This document shows positions 10,497 through 19,039 of a DNA stretch of 64,000 nt, one piece after another. This DNA is from an uncultured Geobacteraceae bacterium (GTDB lineage Bacteria; Desulfobacterota; Desulfuromonadia; Geobacterales; Pseudopelobacteraceae): the NCBI GenBank assembly GCA_903901875.1, contig CAIUSO010000010.1, forward strand, positions 18,813 to 82,812. Reading direction: 5' to 3'. How positions within the stretch are numbered: position 1 is the first letter of the stretch; every line of letters begins with the position of its first letter. The notes beneath the pieces were generated by a model. It did no database searches. It was not told the DNA's origin and was given only the letters and a program-made list of their open reading frames with translations. Position numbers and translations under genes: made by a program.

Positions 10497-11401
10497 TATT
10501 TAACCAGCGACAGGAAATAATCTTCAAGATTTTTTCGTCTTGTTTCAACAAGAACCACCTCAGACCCGCTCCTGATTACCAGTTCCATAAAGCGGTTGAA
10601 ACCATCTTTGGGAATATAGTATTCGAAAATGGTGCCCGATTGGCGGAGTACGGAAAATGGTGCCAGGTTTTGTAGTGTTGAGTCAGCACTTTGCAGGGAG
10701 ACAAGATACCCCTCCACCCCACCCTTGAGCAGATTTTCGACATTGTTCACCGCCACCAGGGAGCCCTTTACAATAATTCCCACCCGGTCACAAACTTTTT
10801 CCACATCATCCGTTATATGGGTACTGAAAAAAACTGTCTTCCCTCTATTCTTCAGCTCAAGGATTATGTTTTTTACCAGTGACCGTCCCAGGGGATCCAG
10901 ACCACTCATCGGTTCATCGAGGATATAAATATCAGGATCGTGGACCAGAACCTGGGCAAGACCGACACGTTGAACCATCCCCTTACTGAAACTGCGCATC
11001 TGCCGTTTACGTGCATCCCACAGTTCGAGAAGCTTTAACGTTTGCTCAATACAGCGTGGCACCTCGGCCACCGGAACCAAAAAGGAACGGGCAACATACG
11101 TAAGGTACTCTTCAGGAGTCAGATAGTCGTAAAAAGCTGGATTTTCGGGAAGATAACCAACTTTTAGACGTGCTGTACCCGTTGAGACCGGCACACCATT
11201 TATCAGGGCATTTCCCGAAGAGGGGGTAATAAGTCCGACGAGCGTCTTGATGGTGGTACTTTTTCCCGCGCCGTTCGGACCGAGAAAACCGAAGACCTCC
11301 CCTTGCATGACGTCAAAAGACAAGTCGTTGAGCGCATGAACAGACTGCCCTTTCTTTGTCTTGAATATTTTAACTAAATTATGAATTTCAAGCGCCTTCA
11401 T
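10496..11401 (-). CDS. ABC-2 type transporter ATP-binding protein (PilH-like by context)
   Basis: Walker A GPNGAGKSTT, signature FSKGMVQRVGLAQ, Walker B IYILDEP. Confidence 0.9.
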   Translation of the reverse strand: MKALEIHNLVKIFKTKKGQSVHALNDLSFDVMQGEVFGFLGPNGAGKSTTIKTLVGLITPSSGNALINGVPVSTGTARLKVGYLPENPAFYDYLTPEEYLTYVARSFLVPVAEVPRCIEQTLKLLELWDARKRQMRSFSKGMVQRVGLAQVLVHDPDIYILDEPMSGLDPLGRSLVKNIILELKNRGKTVFFSTHITDDVEKVCDRVGIIVKGSLVAVNNVENLLKGGVEGYLVSLQSADSTLQNLAPFSVLRQSGTIFEYYIPKDGFNRFMELVIRSGSEVVLVETRRKNLEDYFLSLVK

Positions 11402-12285
11402 GGTGTGGCTCCACTGTCCGGTCTGTTACCCTTTGGATTTTTAAAAGCAAATTTACTTGATGTACCGACTTTTCCATCGGGCAGCAGGAAAAATGTACCA
11501 CCGTAGGGATCGGAAGGTGTTTTATCAAGCAAACCGGTTCGTACCAGTTCGTCAACAGATTCAGGTAGTCGGTTGTATTTCAGAGTAAAACGGTCCCGTG
11601 CTTTTTCAATAAGACTCACCTGCTTGAAGGCGGTCAAGCGAGTTTCAAATGTTTTTTTTGCAACAGGATTGCTGGCATCCTTTGCCATTAAGGTAAGATA
11701 GGAGATTGCATGGTCAATCTGCCCGGACTCCTGCATAAACCTTCCGGCAAGATTGATATGCAGTTCCTGTCCAGACAGTTCAGCAGCTTTCTGGTAATAG
11801 TACGCGGCACTCTTAAAGTCATGCTTGAAGTATGCATAATTAAATCCAACAAAATAAGGAAGATACCAGTCCCATGTACGATAACGCATACCTTCAATCA
11901 GCAGACTGTTAGCTATATCAATCTGACCCACATCCCAGACAAGAAATGATTGGGCGAAATAGTAGGCATCATTGTTATAAGGGTCCAGTTTGACTGCGGC
12001 ATGAATAGTACGGGACATGACCGGAAAATCGGGAGGAATTTCAATTTTGTTCTTTGCCATTTCGGCGAGGCCACCGAAATAGGTGATCACTCGCATAACC
12101 AAGGATGAACCGATCAAGAGTTTCTGGTCCGCAGACAGGAATTTAAGGGTTGCGATGGTCGGCAATACACCAAGCTTTTCAGCGTAAGGCTTGTTATGCA
12201 TGTAATTGACAAATGGGCCAAGTATGAGACCATAACAGAGGCAAAACAAACAAAAAGACAAAATGTGCCGTTTGGTACCACCCAT
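11398..12285 (-). CDS. membrane-anchored TPR-like protein (possible PilG-like accessory by context)
   Basis: N-terminal TM, TPR-like repeats (DPYNNDAYYFAQSFLVWDVGQIDIANSLLIEGM); 4-bp overlap with downstream ABC ATPase. Confidence 0.6.
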   Translation of the reverse strand: MGGTKRHILSFCLFCLCYGLILGPFVNYMHNKPYAEKLGVLPTIATLKFLSADQKLLIGSSLVMRVITYFGGLAEMAKNKIEIPPDFPVMSRTIHAAVKLDPYNNDAYYFAQSFLVWDVGQIDIANSLLIEGMRYRTWDWYLPYFVGFNYAYFKHDFKSAAYYYQKAAELSGQELHINLAGRFMQESGQIDHAISYLTLMAKDASNPVAKKTFETRLTAFKQVSLIEKARDRFTLKYNRLPESVDELVRTGLLDKTPSDPYGGTFFLLPDGKVGTSSKFAFKNPKGNRPDSGATP

Positions 12286-12286
12286 A

Positions 12287-13096
12287 CTAGTTCATTTCCC
12301 TTTTTTCAAACAGCAGAGTCGCCACAGAAATAACCATACAGAGATACACCACAAAATATACTCCGGTCATCAAAACACCGGATACCTGTATTGGAACCCG
12401 GTACACTGCATTAATTTTAAAATCGAAGGCACTGAAATTGGGTAATATATAATAGACAAAAGTAGCCATGTTTTTAGTGATAGACGATATGCCGATCGTA
12501 GCCGGTGCATTAATATAATCATGCACCTGCTGAGAAGCATTACCGACAAAATAAATGCAGATTGAACCAAAAACAGGTAAAAAGAATGAAGTGGCCACCG
12601 AAGAAAAGAGAAATGCGAAAGCAACAATAAGAATGTACTTGCAGGCATCAAAAAAGATTGACAAGAAAAACAGATTCCAGACAATTGGTCGCTCGGGAGG
12701 GTAGATACCCGCAGTAATCAGTACCGTTAACACTGCAACGCCCCCTAACAAAAGGGCAACCAGAAAAATAAAAGCTGCAATGCCGGAAAATTTACCTACC
12801 AGATATGCGGATCGACTACTTGGCCAAGAAAGAACCGGATACGTATAGCGTCGTTCTATATCCCGCCAGAGATGTGTTCCCCCCAGAAAAAGGGAAAGAA
12901 GCAATAAAATAAAGGAAATCAGGGAAAGTGACAGGGTCATGGACAGTTCGGTGGCTTGTCGCATTGAGAGAGTAGCTACCGACGGTATCAGCAAAAATAT
13001 GAGCGCTGAAAAAATTATTCCATGAAAAATACGATCACGGATAATACTTTTAAAGGTTATTTCAAAATGGTTCAACATGACTGCTTGCTCCCGCAC
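12287..13096 (-). CDS. ABC-2 type transporter permease (PilI-like by context)
   Basis: Six-TM-like hydrophobic protein directly upstream of TPR and ABC ATPase genes; start possibly 13078 (MLNHFEITF). Confidence 0.7.
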   Translation of the reverse strand: MREQAVMLNHFEITFKSIIRDRIFHGIIFSALIFLLIPSVATLSMRQATELSMTLSLSLISFILLLLSLFLGGTHLWRDIERRYTYPVLSWPSSRSAYLVGKFSGIAAFIFLVALLLGGVAVLTVLITAGIYPPERPIVWNLFFLSIFFDACKYILIVAFAFLFSSVATSFFLPVFGSICIYFVGNASQQVHDYINAPATIGISSITKNMATFVYYILPNFSAFDFKINAVYRVPIQVSGVLMTGVYFVVYLCMVISVATLLFEKREMN

Positions 13097-13105
13097 TGAC
13101 GGCTT

Positions 13106-14878
13106 TCAGTTAGATTTCGGAACAGGTTCCGTTTTGAGGGCCATTTTCCTAGCGAAATTTTTATACATCGATTCCTTGGGTGCAACTTCAGCGACTTTCT
13201 CAAACAATTCGTGGGCGTGTTTTTTGTTATTTCCGGCTAACTCCAGCTGGGCTGCACGGTAGAGATGATCAGAATCGCCACTCCTTTTATAATACAACTC
13301 ATGTAAAACGACAAGTTTAGGATTTATACGTAAAGCACGCCGACGGTCCTTACTGTAAATTTTCTCCAGTTCCATCAAGTTGATATATGTCTTGATTATT
13401 TCAATATCTGCCGCTTCAATAGTTCCCTGCTTGTACGATGAGTCCAGAACCCGGTATGCCTCAGCATACATTTTTTTATTTCCATACATAAGTGCCTGAT
13501 TAACGAAGAGGAGAGGCATATTTCCCCCGTTTGTAGTTTTCTTGCCCCGCTCTATCTGTTCAGCAGCTTCTGTAAATTTACTATTCTCAATAAGTGCGAT
13601 TGCCAGTTCATTGTTTATACTTGCAAAATTGGGGGATTTTTTTTGAGTATCCTGATAGAGAGTAAGATTATCCTGCCATATTTCAGCCCGATGGGCAGTT
13701 ATACCGGCAATACAGACCAAGAAAATGAACAGTATGAGGGTGGCATTTCGAACCGAAAAAAAACGGGAAAGAGAGGAAAATGTATCGACAACAGCACATG
13801 CAAAAAACAGTGAGGGGATATACATATAGCGCTCCGCAAAGGGAGTCCAGGCTATCTGGGCACGGGATATCACAAACGCCGATAACATAACCACAAGGGA
13901 TGCCAGAAACATTTGAACAGCGATGAGTTTGTGCCATTTTATCATAAGATAACAGGAGGTGATAATAACGGCAATTCCAAGCACGCCATAGATACTGCTG
14001 ATTTCGGTAATTGCGAAGTTGAGCGGCAACGGCATAAAAAGCTTTTTAACATAAAAACCGATTAAAGTCAACATGTTATACGCTATACTTATCGCAATTT
14101 CTGGTGTATGTCCCGAAACAGTGTGGGTTGCGGGCTTGGTAACCACCTTCGCCATAATCGCGAGGGTTTTGATTCGCAGGAGTACATAGAAGAGACCAAC
14201 AGTTAGAAAAGGAGCTACAAGCAGAAAAAAACGTTTGGCACATAGTTGTCTGCCTGAAGTGTTAAAACAGGTGCGAAGCTGAAGGTCATTCATACATACG
14301 AGGAGAAAAAAAGCGGGAAGACAAAAAAGAGCCGTTTCCTTAGCCAGACCTCCCACCAGGCAACAGAGTGAAGCAATCCATAACAGTAATAAGGAGTGAT
14401 CTTTTTTCAAGAACAGGCAGGTGCAATAGAGTCCCATAAGGGCAAACATCGCGGCAAGCGGATCGGTTCGCCCAGAAATCCAGGCAACTGATTCAACATT
14501 CAACGGGTGAAATGCGAATATGCAGGCAGAAACAAAGGCAAGTTCCACTTTCTTTTCATGCTGCCTGAACAGTACAAGACCTGAACAGAACAAAAGCAGC
14601 GAGTTAACCAGGTGAATTAACAGATTTTCAAGATGCATCGCCTGTGGGCTAAAACCGAGTACCGAACTGTCAATGTAGTACGAAAGAATTGTCAGCGGTC
14701 GGAAATAACTGACAGAACGAAGCGGGTTAAACAGAGAAACAATGTTGAACGTTGCCACACTGGGCAGATCATCCAGCATCCGCAGATCATCAACAGAATT
14801 TATCCCGGAAAATACCACCGGATAGTAAATGCCAAGAACAAAAATAATTAGTGCGAGAAGTGCGGTTGTCTTTTTCAT
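13106..14878 (-). CDS. multi-TM GT-C-type glycosyltransferase-like protein with C-terminal TPR repeats
   Basis: Start MKKTTALLALIIFVLGIYYP; FAFHPLNVESVAWISGRTDPLAAMFALMGLY motif as in TMTC/TPR GT-C proteins; ORF track start 14923 lies in an inverted repeat. Confidence 0.75.
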   Translation of the reverse strand: MKKTTALLALIIFVLGIYYPVVFSGINSVDDLRMLDDLPSVATFNIVSLFNPLRSVSYFRPLTILSYYIDSSVLGFSPQAMHLENLLIHLVNSLLLFCSGLVLFRQHEKKVELAFVSACIFAFHPLNVESVAWISGRTDPLAAMFALMGLYCTCLFLKKDHSLLLLWIASLCCLVGGLAKETALFCLPAFFLLVCMNDLQLRTCFNTSGRQLCAKRFFLLVAPFLTVGLFYVLLRIKTLAIMAKVVTKPATHTVSGHTPEIAISIAYNMLTLIGFYVKKLFMPLPLNFAITEISSIYGVLGIAVIITSCYLMIKWHKLIAVQMFLASLVVMLSAFVISRAQIAWTPFAERYMYIPSLFFACAVVDTFSSLSRFFSVRNATLILFIFLVCIAGITAHRAEIWQDNLTLYQDTQKKSPNFASINNELAIALIENSKFTEAAEQIERGKKTTNGGNMPLLFVNQALMYGNKKMYAEAYRVLDSSYKQGTIEAADIEIIKTYINLMELEKIYSKDRRRALRINPKLVVLHELYYKRSGDSDHLYRAAQLELAGNNKKHAHELFEKVAEVAPKESMYKNFARKMALKTEPVPKSN

Positions 14879-14893
14879 ATTCTCTTCTACAGT

Positions 14894-14927
14894 CACCGTG
14901 CGGAATAATGAACTATTCCGCACGGTG
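14894..14927. terminator. 14-bp perfect inverted repeat between pilA-C and downstream gene
   Basis: CACCGTGCGGAATA ATGAAC TATTCCGCACGGTG; no long U-tract follows on the minus strand, so it could also be an mRNA-stabilising hairpin. Confidence 0.6.
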
Positions 14928-14937
14928 AAGAATCAAT

Positions 14938-15252
14938 TTACTGGGCCTGCCACGAGTCCCATACAACCGTCTGCGAACCGGACGGGACGGTTTCCAGGTA
15001 TTTGCCGGTTCCCTCACATTTATACATTTTTACATCACCGGCAGAGGTGCCGAAAGAGTACGTTCCATTGGCATGCCACGTGTTGAGTACATAATTGGAA
15101 CTGGTACCATTATAAGAGAACTTTACGCCGGTTGATACAGGAACTGTCATAGTGGACGTATTATTACCGATGGGTGACGTAATCTGTTGCGCCGCAAAGA
15201 CAGCCGTTGCAAGAAAAAGAGTCACAAGTGAACCAACGATTACTTTCTTCAA
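14938..15252 (-). CDS. PilA-C-like secreted partner of split type IV pilin
   Basis: MKKVIVGSLVTLFLATAVFAAQQITSPIG..., signal peptide plus small domain, directly downstream of short PilA-N. Confidence 0.75.
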   Translation of the reverse strand: MKKVIVGSLVTLFLATAVFAAQQITSPIGNNTSTMTVPVSTGVKFSYNGTSSNYVLNTWHANGTYSFGTSAGDVKMYKCEGTGKYLETVPSGSQTVVWDSWQAQ

Positions 15253-15278
15253 GAGTTCTCCTCCTTCACAGGCTGTAA

Positions 15279-15485
15279 TTAGTTGGGATAGTAGCCGGTA
15301 TCAGTAAAATATCCTTCGAGGGCAGTTTTAATGTTTCTTAAATCTGTGCTTGCTGCAGTATTGTATCCTCTGGCTCGATATGCTGAAAACTGCGGAATGG
15401 CAATTGATGCCAAAATACCTATAATAGCAACTACTAACAACAACTCAATCAGAGTAAAACCTCTTTTTCCCTGCACCTTATACAT
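15279..15485 (-). CDS. pilA: short type IVa major pilin PilA-N
   Basis: MYKVQGKRG/FTLIELLLVVAIIGILASIAIPQFSAYRARGYNTAASTDLRNIKTALEGYFTDTGYYPN, class III signal and N-methylation site; alternative GTG start at 15488. Confidence 0.93.
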   Translation of the reverse strand: MYKVQGKRGFTLIELLLVVAIIGILASIAIPQFSAYRARGYNTAASTDLRNIKTALEGYFTDTGYYPN

Positions 15486-15565
15486 CACGACACTCTCCTT
15501 TCATGATTGTAGTGAATAATCAGGCTGTTTCCTGCGCAGGAGTAACGAAGCCTGTAACTATATTC

Positions 15566-15581
15566 AGCAACAACCATGCCA
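15566..15581 (-). promoter_or_regulatory. sigma-54 (-24/-12) promoter of pilA
   Basis: Minus strand reads TGGCATGGTTGTTGCT, matching TGGCAC-N5-TTGCW with one mismatch, about 80 bp upstream of pilA and next to a sigma-54 activator gene. Confidence 0.75.
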
Positions 15582-15795
15582 GCAAGAGTGAATAAAACAA
15601 AAGTGCTAATAAATTCAGCGAATTAACTCAGGATAACAAGTAATATCACAGTAAAAAAAACCGTAGTTCATCAAAACTGACAATATTTGTTAGTACAACA
15701 AGTATCAAAGTGACGTAAGGGAGGAGCTACGTACAAACCAATACAGACAATATCCGTGTAAACCTCACAATAAAATAATCATAATCTTGATACCA

Positions 15796-17175
15796 CTACT
15801 CTTCCCCATTGTCCAAACCAAACTTTGCAAGACGGTACCGAAACGAGCGAAAAGACATGCCAAGCAACTCACCAGCCTTTTTTTTGGCACCACCGGTCTT
15901 TTCAAGAGCCTTAAGTAAATAGCGTTTTTCTATCTCTTCCAGCATCGGTTCAAGCATCATTCCGGACTCCGGTATTTCGCAATCGGCTGTCAAACCAGAA
16001 TATTTATTTTCACGAAATTGATAGGGCAGGCTACTTTCAGAAATGCAGTCCGGGTTTATAATCAGGCTGCGTTCAATGCAGTTTTCCAGTTCACGAATAT
16101 TTCCGGGAAATTGATAGTTCATCAAAAGTTTCATTGCCCCGGGAGTTACCGATGCCGGTTTTTCCTGTCCGGACGAACGATATTTACGACAAAAACACTC
16201 GATTAAAAGCGGGATATCCTCTATCCGCTCTCTGAGGGGGGGTAACAGCAGTTGCACCACATTCAGCCGATAAAACAGATCTTCACGGAAAGCACCCTCC
16301 TTGACCTGATTTTCCAGGATTCTGTTTGAGGCACTAATAATCCTGATGTCTGCCTTGCGGGTAACCGCATCCCCTACCCGCTTGAATTCCCGTTCCTGAA
16401 TAACCCTCAAAAGCTTTGTCTGCATGAGGAGTGGCAATTCACCAATTTCATCAAGAAATAACGTTCCTCCCTCAGCCTGTTCAAACAGGCCGGAGCGGTC
16501 ACTAATAGCACCGGTAAAAGATCCCCGTTTATGGCCGAAAAGCTCACTTTCAATGAGATTATCCGGAATAGCCCCGCAATTAACCGCAATAAACGGTTTG
16601 CCCTTGCGAGGGCTGCAGGTATGAATTGATCGAGCCACCAACTCCTTGCCGGTTCCACTTTCACCGAGAACCAACACACTGCTCTGACTGGCAGCAACTT
16701 TCAGTATTAAATCAAACAACTCACGCATTTTCGGGTTTTTACCAATAATACCGCAGAAACTGTCGAGATCACCCGCTCCCATGCGTAACTGACTGTTTTC
16801 ACGCTTTAATCCCTGTTTTTCAAGGGCGTTCACAATCAGCTGCAGCATTTCATCATTTCTAAACGGTTTACAAATATAATCATATGCTCCAAGTTTCATT
16901 GCTTCAACGGCTTGCTCGGCGGTAGAAAATGCCGTGATCATCAGAACAGCTGTCTCAGGGGAACGCTCCTTGATCCGAGCCAGCAGCTCAATGCCTGAGA
17001 GCCCGGGCATATTGACATCTGACAGAACCAGATCAATCAAACCGGTTTCTATGACTCTTAGTGCCTCTTCGGCTGAAGATGCCGTCCGAACCTCATATCC
17101 CTCCCGTTCCAGCAAAATAGACATGAACTCCCGCATACTCAATTCGTCATCTACCACAAGAATTTTGATTTTCAT
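15796..17175 (-). CDS. pilR: PilR-like NtrC-family sigma-54-dependent response regulator
   Basis: REC ([30 protein letters not shown]), AAA+ GESGTGKE and [15 protein letters not shown], Fis-type HTH; adjacent to pilA; start [10 protein letters not shown]. Confidence 0.88.
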   Translation of the reverse strand: MKIKILVVDDELSMREFMSILLEREGYEVRTASSAEEALRVIETGLIDLVLSDVNMPGLSGIELLARIKERSPETAVLMITAFSTAEQAVEAMKLGAYDYICKPFRNDEMLQLIVNALEKQGLKRENSQLRMGAGDLDSFCGIIGKNPKMRELFDLILKVAASQSSVLVLGESGTGKELVARSIHTCSPRKGKPFIAVNCGAIPDNLIESELFGHKRGSFTGAISDRSGLFEQAEGGTLFLDEIGELPLLMQTKLLRVIQEREFKRVGDAVTRKADIRIISASNRILENQVKEGAFREDLFYRLNVVQLLLPPLRERIEDIPLLIECFCRKYRSSGQEKPASVTPGAMKLLMNYQFPGNIRELENCIERSLIINPDCISESSLPYQFRENKYSGLTADCEIPESGMMLEPMLEEIEKRYLLKALEKTGGAKKKAGELLGMSFRSFRYRLAKFGLDNGEE

Positions 17176-17189
17176 GGTGCTTGCTCCCC

Positions 17190-18347
17190 CTAGCCGACTC
17201 TCCGTAATCCATCTGCTATTTTTATTCTGACTGCTCTCCAACTGGGAAAAACGGCAGCAACAATTCCGACAATTAAGCAAAAAAGTATGTCAAGGTAGAG
17301 AGTTGATCGTTCAATCTGGAATACCGGAAAAAAAGTTCCCATAATTTCACCAAACTTCCCGGCCACGGGAAATGTCAGCACTATGCCGATGGCTCCCCCG
17401 GTGCCGGTAATAAAGAGAGATTCACCAAATATCATGCCCACAATGTGGTGCCACTCGAATCCAAGTGCTTTGAAAATGGCATATTCGCCGATTCGTTCCC
17501 GTGCGGTCATGGCCATCGTATTGGCCACCACGACCATAATGATGATAATGACGACAAAAGAAACAATCCTGATCGCCACAACGATAGCTTCGGTCATGGA
17601 AACAAAGCTTAATTGAAAAGCTTTTTCTGTTTCGGTCAATGTTTCGGCGAGCGAATTTCTGAAAGTTGCATCAACGGCAAGAGAAATCTCCGGAGCCGAC
17701 TGTGGATTTCTGAGACCAATGATAAACACGCCGATCTGATCGGAACGTCGGGAAACGGTTTTCTTCAACGTTTCGTTGAGATAATCCCAGTGAAAAAAGA
17801 ATTGTGACTCATCGGTTGATTTTTCGGCACCACTGTAGATGCCTCGCACCACATATTCCCATGTCCCAGGGTAAATAGTTCCCTTAAGGGTGACGGTGTC
17901 ACCGATATGCCAGCCAAAACGATCCGCAAGTTTTTTCCCCGCAACGCACCCTTTACGATCCAGCAGAAAGGCACGTTTTTGTTCCTGGGGCAGGACAAAT
18001 TCAGGATAAATATCAAAATAACTTTTTGCGTCAACGGCAAAATTGGGAAAGAAATTTTTCTCCGTAATATACACACCGCCAAACCAGTTTTCATAGGTCA
18101 AGCCGGTTACCCCTTCCAAGTGCCGAATGCGCTCCTGATAGGCAAACGGCAACGAAAACACCAGCGAGACCGCATTGCGGCACACTAATCGTGTTGATGA
18201 TGATCCGTTTACTCCGGCGTACCACGCTGTTACAACAGTTTGTAGCAGTCCGAATGCCAGAATGGCTACCGTGATTCCAAGTATGGTCAGGAGCGTACGC
18301 AATCGATGGCGGAAAGCATTGCGGGCCAGGAGCTTAACAAGGAACAT
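17190..18347 (-). CDS. MacB/FtsX-type ABC transporter permease
   Basis: N-terminal RNAFRHRLRTLLTILGITVAILAFG, periplasmic domain, C-terminal MTARERIGEYAIFKALGF. Confidence 0.85.
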   Translation of the reverse strand: MFLVKLLARNAFRHRLRTLLTILGITVAILAFGLLQTVVTAWYAGVNGSSSTRLVCRNAVSLVFSLPFAYQERIRHLEGVTGLTYENWFGGVYITEKNFFPNFAVDAKSYFDIYPEFVLPQEQKRAFLLDRKGCVAGKKLADRFGWHIGDTVTLKGTIYPGTWEYVVRGIYSGAEKSTDESQFFFHWDYLNETLKKTVSRRSDQIGVFIIGLRNPQSAPEISLAVDATFRNSLAETLTETEKAFQLSFVSMTEAIVVAIRIVSFVVIIIIMVVVANTMAMTARERIGEYAIFKALGFEWHHIVGMIFGESLFITGTGGAIGIVLTFPVAGKFGEIMGTFFPVFQIERSTLYLDILFCLIVGIVAAVFPSWRAVRIKIADGLRRVG

Positions 18348-19038
18348 CAGTCAGGAGCCCCTTTTCCAGATGACGGATACTATGGGCCTTTTCGGCGGCA
18401 CGGGGGTCATGGGTTACCATAATAATTGTCTTATGTTGTTCACCGTTGAGTCGGGTCATCAGTGCAAGTATTTCTTCCGCGGAAACCCGGTCCAGATCCC
18501 CCGTTGGTTCGTCAGCCACCAGAATTGCCGGGTCAGTAACAATGGCTCGGGCAATGGCAACCCGCTGCTGCTGACCACCGGAAAGCTGGGATGGATTATG
18601 TTCAAGCCGGTCCATCAATCCCACAACCTCAAGAGCCGCTTCAACATGATCCCGTCTTTCCCTTCTCGAAAGGGACGTAAGCATTAACGGTAATTCCACG
18701 TTCTCAAAAGCGGTCAACACTGGAATAAGATTATAAAACTGAAAGATAAAACCAACGTTGGCCGCCCGCCATCGAGCAAGTACCACCTCATTCAACGTCG
18801 CAATATCAACACCATCGATAACAATCGAACCGCTGTCAACGGTGTCAATTCCGGCGATTAGATTGAGAAGCGTAGATTTTCCCGATCCTGAAGGTCCCAT
18901 CAGAGCAAGAAATTCTCCCCGAACAATTTCAAAGGAAATACCCTCCAGTACGGGTACCGGCTGATTTCCCCTCTGATACGCCTTGGAAACGGCACTAAGA
19001 GACACCATAATCTGTGGATTCTCAGGGGACACATTCAT
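18334..19038 (-). CDS. MacB/LolD-type ABC transporter ATP-binding protein
   Basis: GPSGSGKSTLLNLIAG, LSGGQQQRVAIARAIV, LVADEPTGDLD; start MNVSPENPQ. Confidence 0.9.
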   Translation of the reverse strand: MNVSPENPQIMVSLSAVSKAYQRGNQPVPVLEGISFEIVRGEFLALMGPSGSGKSTLLNLIAGIDTVDSGSIVIDGVDIATLNEVVLARWRAANVGFIFQFYNLIPVLTAFENVELPLMLTSLSRRERRDHVEAALEVVGLMDRLEHNPSQLSGGQQQRVAIARAIVTDPAILVADEPTGDLDRVSAEEILALMTRLNGEQHKTIIMVTHDPRAAEKAHSIRHLEKGLLTDVPC

Positions 19039-19039
19039 A

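Noticed and set aside
14879-14923. Upstream start for the GT-C/TPR protein (MRNSSLFRTVTVEEN...)
   Set aside because: The extension lies in the inverted repeat; MKKTTALLALIIFVLG at 14878 is a typical membrane-protein start with an RBS-like purine stretch.
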